DNA from: Streptomyces sp. NRRL WC-3618
GTDB lineage: Bacteria > Actinomycetota > Actinomycetes > Streptomycetales > Streptomycetaceae
Reading direction: 5' to 3'
DNA: 34,714 nt
Assembly: GCF_001280005.1 (NCBI RefSeq)
Contig: NZ_LGDW01000481.1
Span: forward strand, 1-34,714
Shown: piece after piece, positions 1 to 7,006 of the stretch
Layout: each line of letters begins with the position of its first letter
Position numbering within the stretch: the stretch's first letter is position 1
Position numbers and translations under genes: made by a program
Notes under the pieces: model-generated
The model's database searches: none
What the model saw: the letters and a program-made list of their open reading frames with translations, nothing else
What the model was told of the DNA's origin: nothing

Positions 1-28
1 GTTCCTGTTGACCGGGGGGTGAGACGGC

Positions 29-49
29 GTTCGGGGGCGGAGCCCGAAC
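29..49 (+). terminator. Hairpin after the tail of an upstream gene
   Basis: A perfect 7-bp stem (GTTCGGG / CCCGAAC) with a 7-nt loop lies just downstream of an in-frame TGA at 20-22. It is probably the terminator of a plus-strand gene whose last six codons (ending Leu-Leu-Thr-Gly-Gly-stop) occupy 2-22. Nothing more of that gene is in the window. The rest of 50-215 shows no credible gene. Confidence 0.5.
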
Positions 50-217
50 TTCTCGGTGCCGCCCGGCACCCGCCGGCACAGGCCCTCACCTCCAGCCCGT
101 TGGTGGGAGCACTTCCCGGGGTGGCGTCCCGCCGGGCGGAAGGGGGCACGGGCGGGGCATCGTTCGCGTCGTCACACCGGGGGAACGTCGGCGGCCGAAC
201 AGGGCGTGACGTGCGGC

Positions 218-252
218 GGCGCTCACCCCGTACCGATGTCGGGGTGAGCGCC
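218..252 (-). terminator. Strong terminator of the XRE/TPR regulator
   Basis: A perfect 13-bp inverted repeat (218-230 / 240-252) with a 9-nt loop, extendable by one more pair. It lies 13 bases beyond the stop of the minus-strand regulator. There is no U-tract, as is usual in Streptomyces. Confidence 0.75.
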
Positions 253-265
253 GTGATGTAAGACG

Positions 266-1606
266 TCAGGCTGTCTTGAGAGCGGCGACGTGCCTGGCTC
301 GTTCTTCCAGCTCCCGTGCTCCGGCGACGCGCCGGTAGGCGGGGAGGGCCTTGAGCATCGTTTTCAGGTGGTCGTCTCCTCGGGCAGAGGAGATCGTCAC
401 ATGCTCGTCCAGGAAGGTTGTCCAGGTCTGGCAGGCGGCTTCGATGTGCCGCATGCGGAACTGCCGTTCGGCGGTCACGCCGAGGCAGTGCAGGCGGCCT
501 TGCCGCTCCAGCGGGGAGCGGGCGGTGTTCGAACGGCGCAAAGAGGCGATGGAGCCCTCCTTGTCGCCGAGGTGCCAGCGCACGTGTGCCTCGTGGAAGA
601 AGTAGGCGGCCTGGTCGTATCCGCCTACGGCATCGCGTCGGTCGTCGGCGCGGGACAGTGCGCTCTCCGCCTCATGGAGCCTGGCCAGTGCGGTCGTGCG
701 GGCGTTGGTCATCGCTGCGGCGGCGGCCTGCTGGCCGCGCAGGAAGGCCACCAGGCGCGGGCCTGCGGAGGGCGCGGCCTCGGCGGCGGCGTCGGCGAGT
801 TCCAGGCCCTTCTTGCCGTGGCCAAGATGCGTCGCCTGCAGGCTCATGCCACGCAGGGTGCGGCAGTACGTGACGTGGTCCTCGGCGGCACCCGCGAGCT
901 CGAGGGCGCGCAGGTAGTACGTCTGGCCCAGGCCCTGCTGGTCTTCGTACATGGCCATCCAGCCCGTGAGATACACGAAGTCCGCGACGGCGGCCCTCAT
1001 GTCGCGTTGCACCTCGTCCGTTCCGCTCGCGCGCAGGTAGGGGCCGGCGGTGTTGACGAGGAAGGCGGCGGCCATCGGACGGGCGTGGCCTGCCCCGACC
1101 TGGTCGAGGATGTCGGCGACCTTGTCGGTCATGGTGCGGACGGTCTCGACGTCGGAGCGGCCGATGTGCACCGTCCGCCCAGCCGTCACTGACTCCAACC
1201 TCCCCGCCACGTCCTCGTACCGCGGCACGGCCAGCGCCGCGGCGTACATTCCGGTCTTCAGCACTCCCCGGCGTGTGGGATCCATGTCTGCCCGGCTCAG
1301 GTCGATCACTCCTGCCACGAAGTCGCGCTCTCCGGCCGGGTTCTCCTCGGTCTCCCAGCCGACCTCCGCGCACGTTACGGGCCGTCCGAGCAGCCATGAG
1401 AGCGCCTCGGTGACGGCGGGCCGCGCCTCGGGTTTCGGGACGGATCCGGCGAGCCAGTGGGACACGCTCGTCTTGTCGTAGTGCATGCGGAGCCCCAGTT
1501 CGCGGCCGGCGGCGTTCACCCGCCGTGCGAGCTGCGCGTTTCCGATTCCTCCTGACCGCATCAGGGCCGCAAGGGCTGCGTTCGGTGTTCGCGGTCGACG
1601 TGCCAT
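266..1606 (-). CDS. XRE-type HTH regulator with TPR-like C-terminal region
   Basis: 446 aa. The N-terminal ~80 residues form a lambda-repressor-like helix-turn-helix (GGIGNAQLARRVN, then KTSVSHWLAGSVPKP), followed by a mostly helical, Ala-rich region with TPR-like pairs. This is a very common Streptomyces architecture, often annotated only as transcriptional regulator. I chose the ATG at 1606 over a TTG one codon upstream; a GGGGG run about 7 bases upstream can act as ribosome binding site. The gene is divergent from the operon starting at 1800, and the 190-base gap should hold both promoters, so control of that operon is likely by position. No enzyme motif is seen and the ligand is unknown. 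Confidence 0.85.
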   Translation of the reverse strand: MARRPRTPNAALAALMRSGGIGNAQLARRVNAAGRELGLRMHYDKTSVSHWLAGSVPKPEARPAVTEALSWLLGRPVTCAEVGWETEENPAGERDFVAGVIDLSRADMDPTRRGVLKTGMYAAALAVPRYEDVAGRLESVTAGRTVHIGRSDVETVRTMTDKVADILDQVGAGHARPMAAAFLVNTAGPYLRASGTDEVQRDMRAAVADFVYLTGWMAMYEDQQGLGQTYYLRALELAGAAEDHVTYCRTLRGMSLQATHLGHGKKGLELADAAAEAAPSAGPRLVAFLRGQQAAAAAMTNARTTALARLHEAESALSRADDRRDAVGGYDQAAYFFHEAHVRWHLGDKEGSIASLRRSNTARSPLERQGRLHCLGVTAERQFRMRHIEAACQTWTTFLDEHVTISSARGDDHLKTMLKALPAYRRVAGARELEERARHVAALKTA

Positions 1607-1799
1607 CAATGACCCCCAGGTGCGTTCAACCAGTTCAACCGTGCTTCCACTCTGCTCCCTTACCCGGGGTCGCGCAGGGGAGTTGAGTGATTACCGGCCG
1701 TTCGGTGATCGAACCCGTACGGCCGTCGACTGCCCGGTCCGCCCCTCCGACCCCGAGGGGGCGGACCGGGCGCCCAGGACGACGAAGAGGCCCACCACG

Positions 1800-2216
1800 A
1801 TGACCAGACAGCCAGACACCCGGGAGACGACCTCTACAGCCACCTCCCGCCCTGACCTCGACATGGCGGTGCTGTACGTGTGCGCCGAGCGAAGCAAGCT
1901 CACCCCCACGCTGGCGGCCGACCGCGCCGAGGCCGAAGGGCACGAATTCGCCGAGGCGCGCGGGCTGACGATCACAGAAGTGGTCACGGACCCGTACGGC
2001 GAACCGGACCCTTGCCACCGCGAGGGATGGACGCGGGTGCGGGAGCTGGCGGAGTCCGGCGCGGTCGGCGTGGTGATCGTCCGGTGGCCCGCGTGCATCG
2101 CCCCGGAGCCCTCACACGAGCTGAGGCACCGCGAGATCAGCTGGTTGCAGGACCGCGGCGTACAGGTGCGGTACTCCTGGGAGCCGCTGGCCACGGGCGG
2201 CGGTGAGGTCAAGTGA
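1800..2216 (+). CDS. Small resolvase-fold protein, probably non-catalytic
   Basis: 138 aa. After a ~22-residue polar leader the protein follows the layout of a serine-recombinase catalytic domain: a first strand (AVLYVCAERS), helix, a second strand with acidic turn (VVTDPYGEP), a Gly-x-Val-Gly-Val-Val-Ile-Val-Arg strand, and a final GVQVRY strand. The usual tyrosine-x-arginine-valine-serine motif reads YVCAERS, so the nucleophile position is altered, and the DRLSR segment is replaced. The DNA-binding and large C-terminal recombinase regions are absent. It is probably a structural relative rather than an active recombinase. It is the first gene of an operon; its TGA overlaps the GTG of the next gene. 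The fold call is inferred from pattern only. Confidence 0.7.
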   Translation: MTRQPDTRETTSTATSRPDLDMAVLYVCAERSKLTPTLAADRAEAEGHEFAEARGLTITEVVTDPYGEPDPCHREGWTRVRELAESGAVGVVIVRWPACIAPEPSHELRHREISWLQDRGVQVRYSWEPLATGGGEVK

Positions 2217-2449
2217 GCGCCGTGCGAGACCTGCTGCATCGCGACCACCCCTGGATCGGCCGGGCTGTCGAGGACACCGCGACCGGTCGTCGGGGCATCC
2301 TGCGGGCCATCGCTCCGGACGTCGACCAGTCACGCCCGGTGGCATGGCTGCTGCCGGCGGGCGGCGGGATGGAGTGGACCACGGACCCGGGCTCGCTCGC
2401 CAACCCGGCGCCCCTCACGTCGGACACGCACCCCAAGGGGGAGCAGTGA
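2213..2449 (+). CDS. Small hypothetical protein (78 aa)
   Basis: GTG start overlapping the previous stop (GTGA), and its own stop overlaps the next GTG in the same way, so the three genes are translationally coupled. The product is soluble-looking, with an aromatic/proline centre (RDHPWIGRAVEDTATGRRG) and the segment RPVAWLLPAGGGMEW. It resembles short actinobacterial proteins found beside XRE regulators, but I recognise no named domain. Function unknown; reality is supported by coding bias and coupling. Confidence 0.65.
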   Translation: MSAVRDLLHRDHPWIGRAVEDTATGRRGILRAIAPDVDQSRPVAWLLPAGGGMEWTTDPGSLANPAPLTSDTHPKGEQ

Positions 2450-2691
2450 GCGGCGCCCACGCGCGGCCGTGGCGTCCTGGCCGCGCCGTGTTGGTCCTGG
2501 CCGCGCTGGGTCTGGCTCCGCTCGCGATGGTGCTGGCCCACCGGGCAACGGCCGTCCCGCTTGCGGTCTCGGTGCCGGATGCCGCGCCCGGGACCAGCCC
2601 GGAGCTTCGCGTCGGCGGACTGGCCGACCGCGCCGAGCAGCACCCCGACCGATACGGCGAACGCCCGCGCCTCGTACGGCGGACTTCCTGA
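2446..2691 (+). CDS. Small single-pass membrane protein
   Basis: 81 aa from a GTG at 2446 that overlaps the preceding TGA. Residues ~14-36 are strongly hydrophobic (AVLVLAALGLAPLAMVLAH) after a basic N-terminus, fitting a signal anchor or signal peptide, with a polar, Asp/Arg-rich tail. No domain recognised. It ends about 55 bases before a strong hairpin, so it is the last gene of the first segment of the operon. Confidence 0.55.
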   Translation: MSGAHARPWRPGRAVLVLAALGLAPLAMVLAHRATAVPLAVSVPDAAPGTSPELRVGGLADRAEQHPDRYGERPRLVRRTS

Positions 2692-2746
2692 CCATCTCTC
2701 CCCGAGACACCCGATGCCCTGTCCCTGTGGGCTCGGGTGCGCGGGG

Positions 2747-2789
2747 GCTCCCGGCAGGTGGGCCGCTCCTCAACTGGCCTGCCGGGAGC
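2747..2789 (+). terminator. Large hairpin between small genes and phosphotransferase
   Basis: A perfect 12-bp stem (2747-2758 / 2778-2789) with a 19-nt loop inside the 166-base gap before the phosphotransferase. Either it ends the first transcript or it partly attenuates read-through, since the genes on both sides are co-directional. Confidence 0.55.
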
Positions 2790-2857
2790 TCCTCCTCATG
2801 CGCCAGCCCATCCGGTGCCCCGGGCGGGTTTCCCATCCACTGCCGTTGGAGGCGTAC

Positions 2858-4054
2858 GTGAGCACCACAGCCGTGAGCGCATCGCCCGAACACGTTCCCC
2901 CCGTCCCGGACGCCGACGAGGTGTTCACCTTCGCCGTCCGGGAGATCGCTGCCGCTGCCGCCGACCTGTGGCCGCGCGCCGACGTCGACCTCGGAGTCCA
3001 CGTCCCGAGCGTCACCGGCTACGTGCGCCGGATCCGCGTGGACGGGCGCATCCTGTACGCCAAGTACGCCTTCCCGGTGTCGCTGGTCTCGCTGCTGCGG
3101 GGCGCCTGCGGCCCCTGGCCGGCGGTCCGGGCGGCGCAGCAGGCGTACGTGCAGCGTCCCGGCGCGCTGATGGACCGGGAGGCCGCGCAGTTGCGGCTCC
3201 TGGCCCAGCAGGACTCTCCCCGGGTCTGCGCCGTGGCCGGACTCGCGCGAGGGGTGCTGTTCACCGAGTCGGTGACCGGCCCGACCCTGGCCGACCTGCT
3301 CCTGCAGCGTCCGCACGATGCGGCCGATCTCCTCAGCAGCACGTTCGGCGAACTGCGGCAGCTTCACCACCCGTCCGCAGCCCGGCTGCTCGGCCCGGCC
3401 CGGGTCATCGGGGAGCGCAGCATCCGGGGAACCTTCCAGCGCAAGTTCAACGGACTGAGCGGCCCCACCTACGTGGAACGGCTCGGGGCCGAACGCTGCG
3501 CGCCCGACGACCGCGCCCTGGTCGTCGGCCTGCTGCGCGACGTCGTGGTCCGACTGCACCGGCTCCAGGCCACGGGGCTGCCCCAGCAGGCGAGCCGGAG
3601 GGTGCTGGCGTACGGGGACCTCAAGCCCGAGCACGTGGTCTTCCCCGAAGGAAACTCCGGTCAGCCGGTGTTCATCGACCCCGGCCTGCTGCTCGCCCCT
3701 CCCGTCGTGGATGCCGCGAGGCTGATCAGCCGTACCGTGCTGCTGCTGGCCGCTGCCCGGCCCGGTGTCGAGACGGGCCAGCAGGCCATGGACGGGGTCA
3801 GCGCCTTCGCCGTGGCGCGGACGTGGCTGCAGGAGCTGCTGGTGCTGTGGCTGATGGACAGCGTCAACATCCTCACCACGTACCTGTCCGCGCCCGGCAC
3901 GCTGCCGCTGCCCGGTCGGGGCAGCGCGCTCGTCGGCCGGGCCGTCGACCTGTGCCGGATGGCCGATCAGCTCAGCTCGGAGCTGGCGGCCGGCGCCGAT
4001 GCGCGCGCCGTGTGGGAAAGCGCACTCGGCCTGGCTCAGGCGGTCGCCGCGTGA
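2858..4054 (+). CDS. Kinase-like phosphotransferase (APH/choline-kinase fold)
   Basis: 398 aa. GTG start with GGAGG five bases upstream; upstream in-frame codons are not coding-like. The protein has a kinase-type lobe arrangement: a candidate ATP-binding lysine near residue 69 (LYAKYAFP), a catalytic-loop motif GDLKPEH with Asp about residue 254, and a metal-binding FIDPG with Asp about residue 274. This order (GDLxPxN-like then IDP) is that of aminoglycoside/choline/homoserine kinase-like enzymes. The substrate cannot be told and may be a small molecule. Its stop overlaps the GTG of the dehydrogenase-like gene, so the two are coupled. The pairing of an APH-like kinase with an LDH-like protein behind an XRE regulator looks like a defined Streptomyces accessory module of unknown product. 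Confidence 0.75.
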   Translation: MSTTAVSASPEHVPPVPDADEVFTFAVREIAAAAADLWPRADVDLGVHVPSVTGYVRRIRVDGRILYAKYAFPVSLVSLLRGACGPWPAVRAAQQAYVQRPGALMDREAAQLRLLAQQDSPRVCAVAGLARGVLFTESVTGPTLADLLLQRPHDAADLLSSTFGELRQLHHPSAARLLGPARVIGERSIRGTFQRKFNGLSGPTYVERLGAERCAPDDRALVVGLLRDVVVRLHRLQATGLPQQASRRVLAYGDLKPEHVVFPEGNSGQPVFIDPGLLLAPPVVDAARLISRTVLLLAAARPGVETGQQAMDGVSAFAVARTWLQELLVLWLMDSVNILTTYLSAPGTLPLPGRGSALVGRAVDLCRMADQLSSELAAGADARAVWESALGLAQAVAA

Positions 4055-4656
4055 GGCCGGGGCCTGTGGGCTCGGTCGGTGTCGTGGGCGCCGGAGCTGT
4101 CGGGCAAGCGGTCGCCACCACCCTCGTGGCCTCCGGCATCTGTGAACGGCTGCTGGTCGTCTCCCGCACGCCGGATCGGGCGGTGGCCTTGGTCGCCGAC
4201 CTCGACGACATGCGCCAGAGCACCGCCTCGCCCGTGCAGCCCGAAGCCCGCCGGGTGGCGGACCTGATCGGCTGTCACGCCGTGGTCGTCGCCGCGCGGG
4301 CCTCGTTCACCAACACCCGTGCCACCGACGTGCGGATGGGCGGTGCGGTGGCCAACGGGCCCGTCATCCGCACTCTGGGCACCGCGCTGCTGTTCCCCCG
4401 CATCGACCCGGCCACCGTCCCGGCCCTGGTCGACGGTGAGCGGACTCTCGGCGAGAGCGACTTCATGTCCGGCGCCACCGAGGACCGTTACCCGGACCAC
4501 TTCGGCCTCGCCCACGGCATCGACGGCGGTGGCAGCGACCTGGCCCGGGCCACCGTCGCCGAACACCTGGCCGCCCTTCCGCACCACCAGGTCGTCCTCG
4601 GCCACGACGTGACCGCCAACGCCGACTTCCTCGCCAAACTCGCCGACCACCTGTAA
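4051..4656 (+). CDS. Lactate/malate dehydrogenase-like protein, shortened or chimeric
   Basis: 201 aa, GTG start overlapping the previous stop. The first ~115 residues match an LDH/MDH Rossmann half: GVVGAGAVGQAVATTL, then the catalytic-loop-like RASFTNTRATDVRMGG. Normal LDH-like proteins are ~270-320 aa and continue with a VTNPVD strand and a His-Asp catalytic domain. Here, after TLGTAL, the sequence switches to an unrelated-looking acidic tail ending DFLAKLADHL, with no substrate-binding domain. This suggests an internal deletion or fusion to the 3' end of another gene. Catalysis is doubtful and NAD binding possible. It is the last gene of the operon, followed by a gene-poor scar. Confidence 0.7.
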   Translation: MRPGPVGSVGVVGAGAVGQAVATTLVASGICERLLVVSRTPDRAVALVADLDDMRQSTASPVQPEARRVADLIGCHAVVVAARASFTNTRATDVRMGGAVANGPVIRTLGTALLFPRIDPATVPALVDGERTLGESDFMSGATEDRYPDHFGLAHGIDGGGSDLARATVAEHLAALPHHQVVLGHDVTANADFLAKLADHL

Positions 4657-5084
4657 TGACGTGGTCGGTTGAAACCCTAGGCCAGGCCGTGCGGCTCAGT
4701 CCTCCGAGGCGCTGACCGTGGTGGTGTTTTTCGCTGGGGCTTGGCCAAGTAGCACACGGTCACCATCCCGGTTGGCCACTGATCCACCGCGCGCCGCCGG
4801 AGGCGTTCTTGGATGCGATTTCAGCGTTCCTGCTACGGAGCAGGAACGCCGTCCCTGCCCGCCGACGCTTCCTCGGACGCCGTGAACACTACGCAGCCAC
4901 CCACCGGGCCGTCGCCAGCCTGATCTCGGACCGCGCCGCCCAGCGGACCACCCGGCACAAGCCGAGCACCGAACTCGTGCCGGGACGGGATGGGACGGAT
5001 AGGGGCGGCAGGGGCGGGCAGGGAAGGCCGGCGACCCCTTGCCTCGCGACGCGGCAGCCGTAACGATGACCACTGCGGCCCGAA
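4657..5084. other. Gene-poor region with possible hydrolase relic and G-rich tract
   Basis: No convincing intact gene. A plus-strand frame open from 4716 reads GHHPGWPLIHRAPPEAFLDA followed by ISAFL, which resembles the C-terminal helix of alpha/beta hydrolases (Gly-His ... Pro-Glu-x-Phe-Leu ... Phe-Leu), but there is no start or catalytic core, so it may be a relic. At 4982-5023 are seven closely spaced runs of three or four G, a possible G-quadruplex. The region lies directly after the odd dehydrogenase tail and may be a rearrangement scar. Confidence 0.35.
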
Positions 5085-5085
5085 T

Positions 5086-5098
5086 TGACGGACCGTCA
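5086..5098. promoter_or_regulatory. Palindromic operator upstream of LLM gene
   Basis: TGACG-GAC-CGTCA, an inverted repeat with a 3-base spacer, 37 bases before the ATG of the LLM gene. It overlaps a TTGACG hexamer that could be a -35 box. The same half-sites with a 3-base spacer recur at 8761, 9651 and 9709, which makes chance unlikely. The size and symmetry fit a TetR-family operator. Confidence 0.65.
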
Positions 5099-5135
5099 GA
5101 TCAGATCGGTTCCAGGCAGGGAAAGGGACGCGCCC

Positions 5136-6050
5136 ATGACGTACGGCATGCAACTCCCCATCCAGTCCCAGTCCACCCTCTACACCGAACCCTGGGAATC
5201 CTCGGCCACCCCCGCCGACCTCCTCGACATAGCCCGCGCCGCGGACCTCTCCGGCTTCGCCTACCTCGCGACCTGCGACCACGTCGCGATCCCCCGCCGC
5301 CTCGCCCCTGCGATGAGCACCGTCTGGTACGACCCCGTCGCCACCCTCGCCCACCTCGCCGCCGTCACGGAACGCGTCCGGCTCCTCAGCCATGTCGCCG
5401 TCGTGGGCCTGCGCCACCCCCTCCTCACCGCCAAGCAGTACGCCACCCTCGACCACCTTTCCGGCGGGCGCCTGATCCTCGGGGTCGGGGCAGGCCACGT
5501 ACAGGAGGAGTTCGAGGCGCTGGGGGTCGACTTCGAGCGCCGGGGTGCCGTGCTCGACGAGACGATCGACGCGTTGCGTGCCGCGCTCGGTCCGGACGAA
5601 TTCCCCGAGCATCACGGGAAGTTGTACGACTTCGAGGGCCTCGGCCAGCGTCCACGGCCCACGCAGGTACATGTACCCCTCTGGGTCGGCGGCTCGTCCC
5701 CCGCCGCCGTACGCCGCGCCGCCCTCAAGGGCGACGGCTGGCTCCCGCAGGGCGACCCGCGCGACCGGCTCCCGGACCAGATCGCCCGGATCAGGCAGCT
5801 GCGCGAAGAGGCCGGCGTCGAGGGGCCGTTCACCATCGGCGCCATCACCGAGCCGCTGTACGTGAGCGAGCCGGGCTGGGATGTCGGGCGGCGGACGCTC
5901 AGCGGGGCGCCGGAGGCCCTCGCCGAGTCGCTGCGGGCGTACGGCGCGATGGGTGTGGACCAGATCCAGGTGCGCTTCCGGAGTCGGAGTCGTACCGAAC
6001 TCATCGACCAGATAAGGCAGTTCGGGGACGAGGTGGGCCCACTTCTGTAG
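5136..6050 (+). CDS. LLM-class F420-dependent oxidoreductase
   Basis: 304 aa. The ATG at 5136 follows a purine-rich GGGAAAGGGA; family alignment supports the start MTYGMQLPIQ. Signature features of the luciferase-like monooxygenase TIM barrel are present: an early DHVAIP segment, VTERVRLLSHVAVVGLRHPL, DHLSGGRLILGVGAGHVQEEFEALGV, PLWVGGSSPAAVRRAALKGDGW and a C-terminal helix with FGDEVGPLL. These are typical of actinobacterial F420-dependent enzymes (TIGR03619-like). The substrate is unknown; the family includes hydride-transfer reductases and dehydrogenases. It is monocistronic, with a TetR-like palindrome just upstream shared with the SDR/LLM/amidohydrolase genes at 8.8-14.2 kb, so it probably belongs to the same regulon. 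Confidence 0.88.
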   Translation: MTYGMQLPIQSQSTLYTEPWESSATPADLLDIARAADLSGFAYLATCDHVAIPRRLAPAMSTVWYDPVATLAHLAAVTERVRLLSHVAVVGLRHPLLTAKQYATLDHLSGGRLILGVGAGHVQEEFEALGVDFERRGAVLDETIDALRAALGPDEFPEHHGKLYDFEGLGQRPRPTQVHVPLWVGGSSPAAVRRAALKGDGWLPQGDPRDRLPDQIARIRQLREEAGVEGPFTIGAITEPLYVSEPGWDVGRRTLSGAPEALAESLRAYGAMGVDQIQVRFRSRSRTELIDQIRQFGDEVGPLL

Positions 6051-6072
6051 AGCGGCCCGGGAGGCAACCTGT

Positions 6073-6100
6073 CTGACAGCCTGACTGGTTCTCTTATAAG
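6073..6100 (+). promoter_or_regulatory. Candidate promoter of the LuxR gene
   Basis: CTGACA (6073-6078), 16 bases, then TATAAG (6095-6100), in one of the few AT-rich patches of the window. A CTGTC-T-GACAG palindrome (6069-6079) overlaps the -35. Further downstream two self-complementary CGTACG hexamers (6126-6131 and 6138-6143) are separated by six bases. Confidence 0.4.
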
Positions 6101-6175
6101 TTTTGAACATGTCCATGCTGGGGCGCGTACGTATGAACGTACGGACGTCACGGTTCCGGCGGAAGGACATGCACG

Positions 6176-6952
6176 GTGCGCACTTCCCGGCTCGTCGCTC
6201 ACTGCTCACCCATGCCTCCGTCCTCCCCGACGGCCTCTTCGAGGTCCTCCCCGGCGCCCTCCCCTGCGTCGTCACCCGCACCGCTGCCCAGGGTGGCCGT
6301 CGCCCTCGCCTGCGCCGAGGGTGAGTGGCCGGACGAGGGATGGCCGGCCCCCGACGACCCGCACGTGGGGCGGGCGTCGCGTGTGGCGCCGCCCTACCGT
6401 GAGCTGCGCGAGGAAGGCGCCGTGGACGTCGTCGTCCTGCGCTGCGAGGAACCGGCGACCGAGTTCCCGGTGCTGCTGAGGGCGATGGGGGGTGTGAGCG
6501 TTCCGGTGATCGTCGTCAGTCCCCGGCGGGACACCGAGACCGTCGTGGAGGTGTTCCGGGGCGGGGCCGGATACCTGGTCGAGGGCGACTACTGCACCTG
6601 CATGCTGGCCTCGGCGGTCATGGCGGCCACGGTCGGGCACACCTACCTCTCGCCGATCGCGTGCGCCGCCCTGCGCGAGGGCGTCCAGCGAGTGTCCGGG
6701 GAGGGGACGGGGGGCGCTTCCGGCGCGGGGACGGCGATGGAGCGGCTGCGGAGTCTGCTCTCGCCGCGCGAGCGGCAGATCATGGAGCTGCTGTCGACCG
6801 GTCTGGGCGCCCAGGAGATCGGGCTGCGGCTGACGCTGAGCGAGAAGACGGTCCGCAACAACCTCAGCAACATCTACGCCAAGCTGAACGCCCGGGGGAG
6901 TACGGACGCGGTGCTGAGATGGCTGGGGGCGACCCCGATCGTTCGCTTATGA
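6176..6952 (+). CDS. LuxR-family regulator with atypical receiver and terminal TTA codon
   Basis: 258 aa from the GTG at 6176 (GGAAGGA eight bases upstream; an in-frame ATG at 6212 is an alternative because the first ~35 residues are low-complexity Ser/Pro). The C-terminal ~65 residues are a clear GerE/LuxR helix-turn-helix: LSPRERQIMELLSTGLGAQE, then LSEKTVRNNLSNIYAKL. The N-terminal half has a receiver-like alternation (VDVVVLRCEEP, VPVIVVSP), but where an Asp is expected after the VVVL strand there is Arg-Cys, so phosphorylation is unlikely. No sensor kinase is adjacent. The last sense codon is TTA (6947-6949), read in Streptomyces by the developmentally controlled bldA tRNA. It converges on two exported-protein genes and may control them. 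Confidence 0.85.
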   Translation: MRTSRLVAHCSPMPPSSPTASSRSSPAPSPASSPAPLPRVAVALACAEGEWPDEGWPAPDDPHVGRASRVAPPYRELREEGAVDVVVLRCEEPATEFPVLLRAMGGVSVPVIVVSPRRDTETVVEVFRGGAGYLVEGDYCTCMLASAVMAATVGHTYLSPIACAALREGVQRVSGEGTGGASGAGTAMERLRSLLSPRERQIMELLSTGLGAQEIGLRLTLSEKTVRNNLSNIYAKLNARGSTDAVLRWLGATPIVRL

Positions 6953-6965
6953 GAACAACCGGTGT

Positions 6966-7006
6966 CGCCGTATCCGCTGCCGCTCCTCTCGGATATCGCT
7001 ACGGCG
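6966..7006. terminator. Possible bidirectional terminator
   Basis: Interrupted inverted repeat: CGCCG-TATCCG pairs with CGGATA and, after a 6-base bulge, CGGCG. It sits between the convergent LuxR gene and the exported-protein gene and overlaps the latter's stop codon. Confidence 0.35.

Noticed and set aside
290..1192. 300-codon plus-strand frame opposite the XRE/TPR regulator
   Set aside because: Gly/Val-rich shadow; the regulator on the other strand has a clear HTH.
2737..4050. Upstream extension of the dehydrogenase-like frame
   Set aside because: It runs out of frame through the phosphotransferase; the GTG at 4051 overlapping the stop is the natural start.
4809..5063. 84-codon plus-strand frame as an intact gene
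   Set aside because: Begins without a ribosome binding site, ends in low-complexity Gly/Arg, and covers only a hydrolase-like C-terminal scrap.
4833..6281. 482-codon minus-strand frame across the LLM gene
   Set aside because: Shadow antisense to a well-supported LLM gene; composition is low-complexity.
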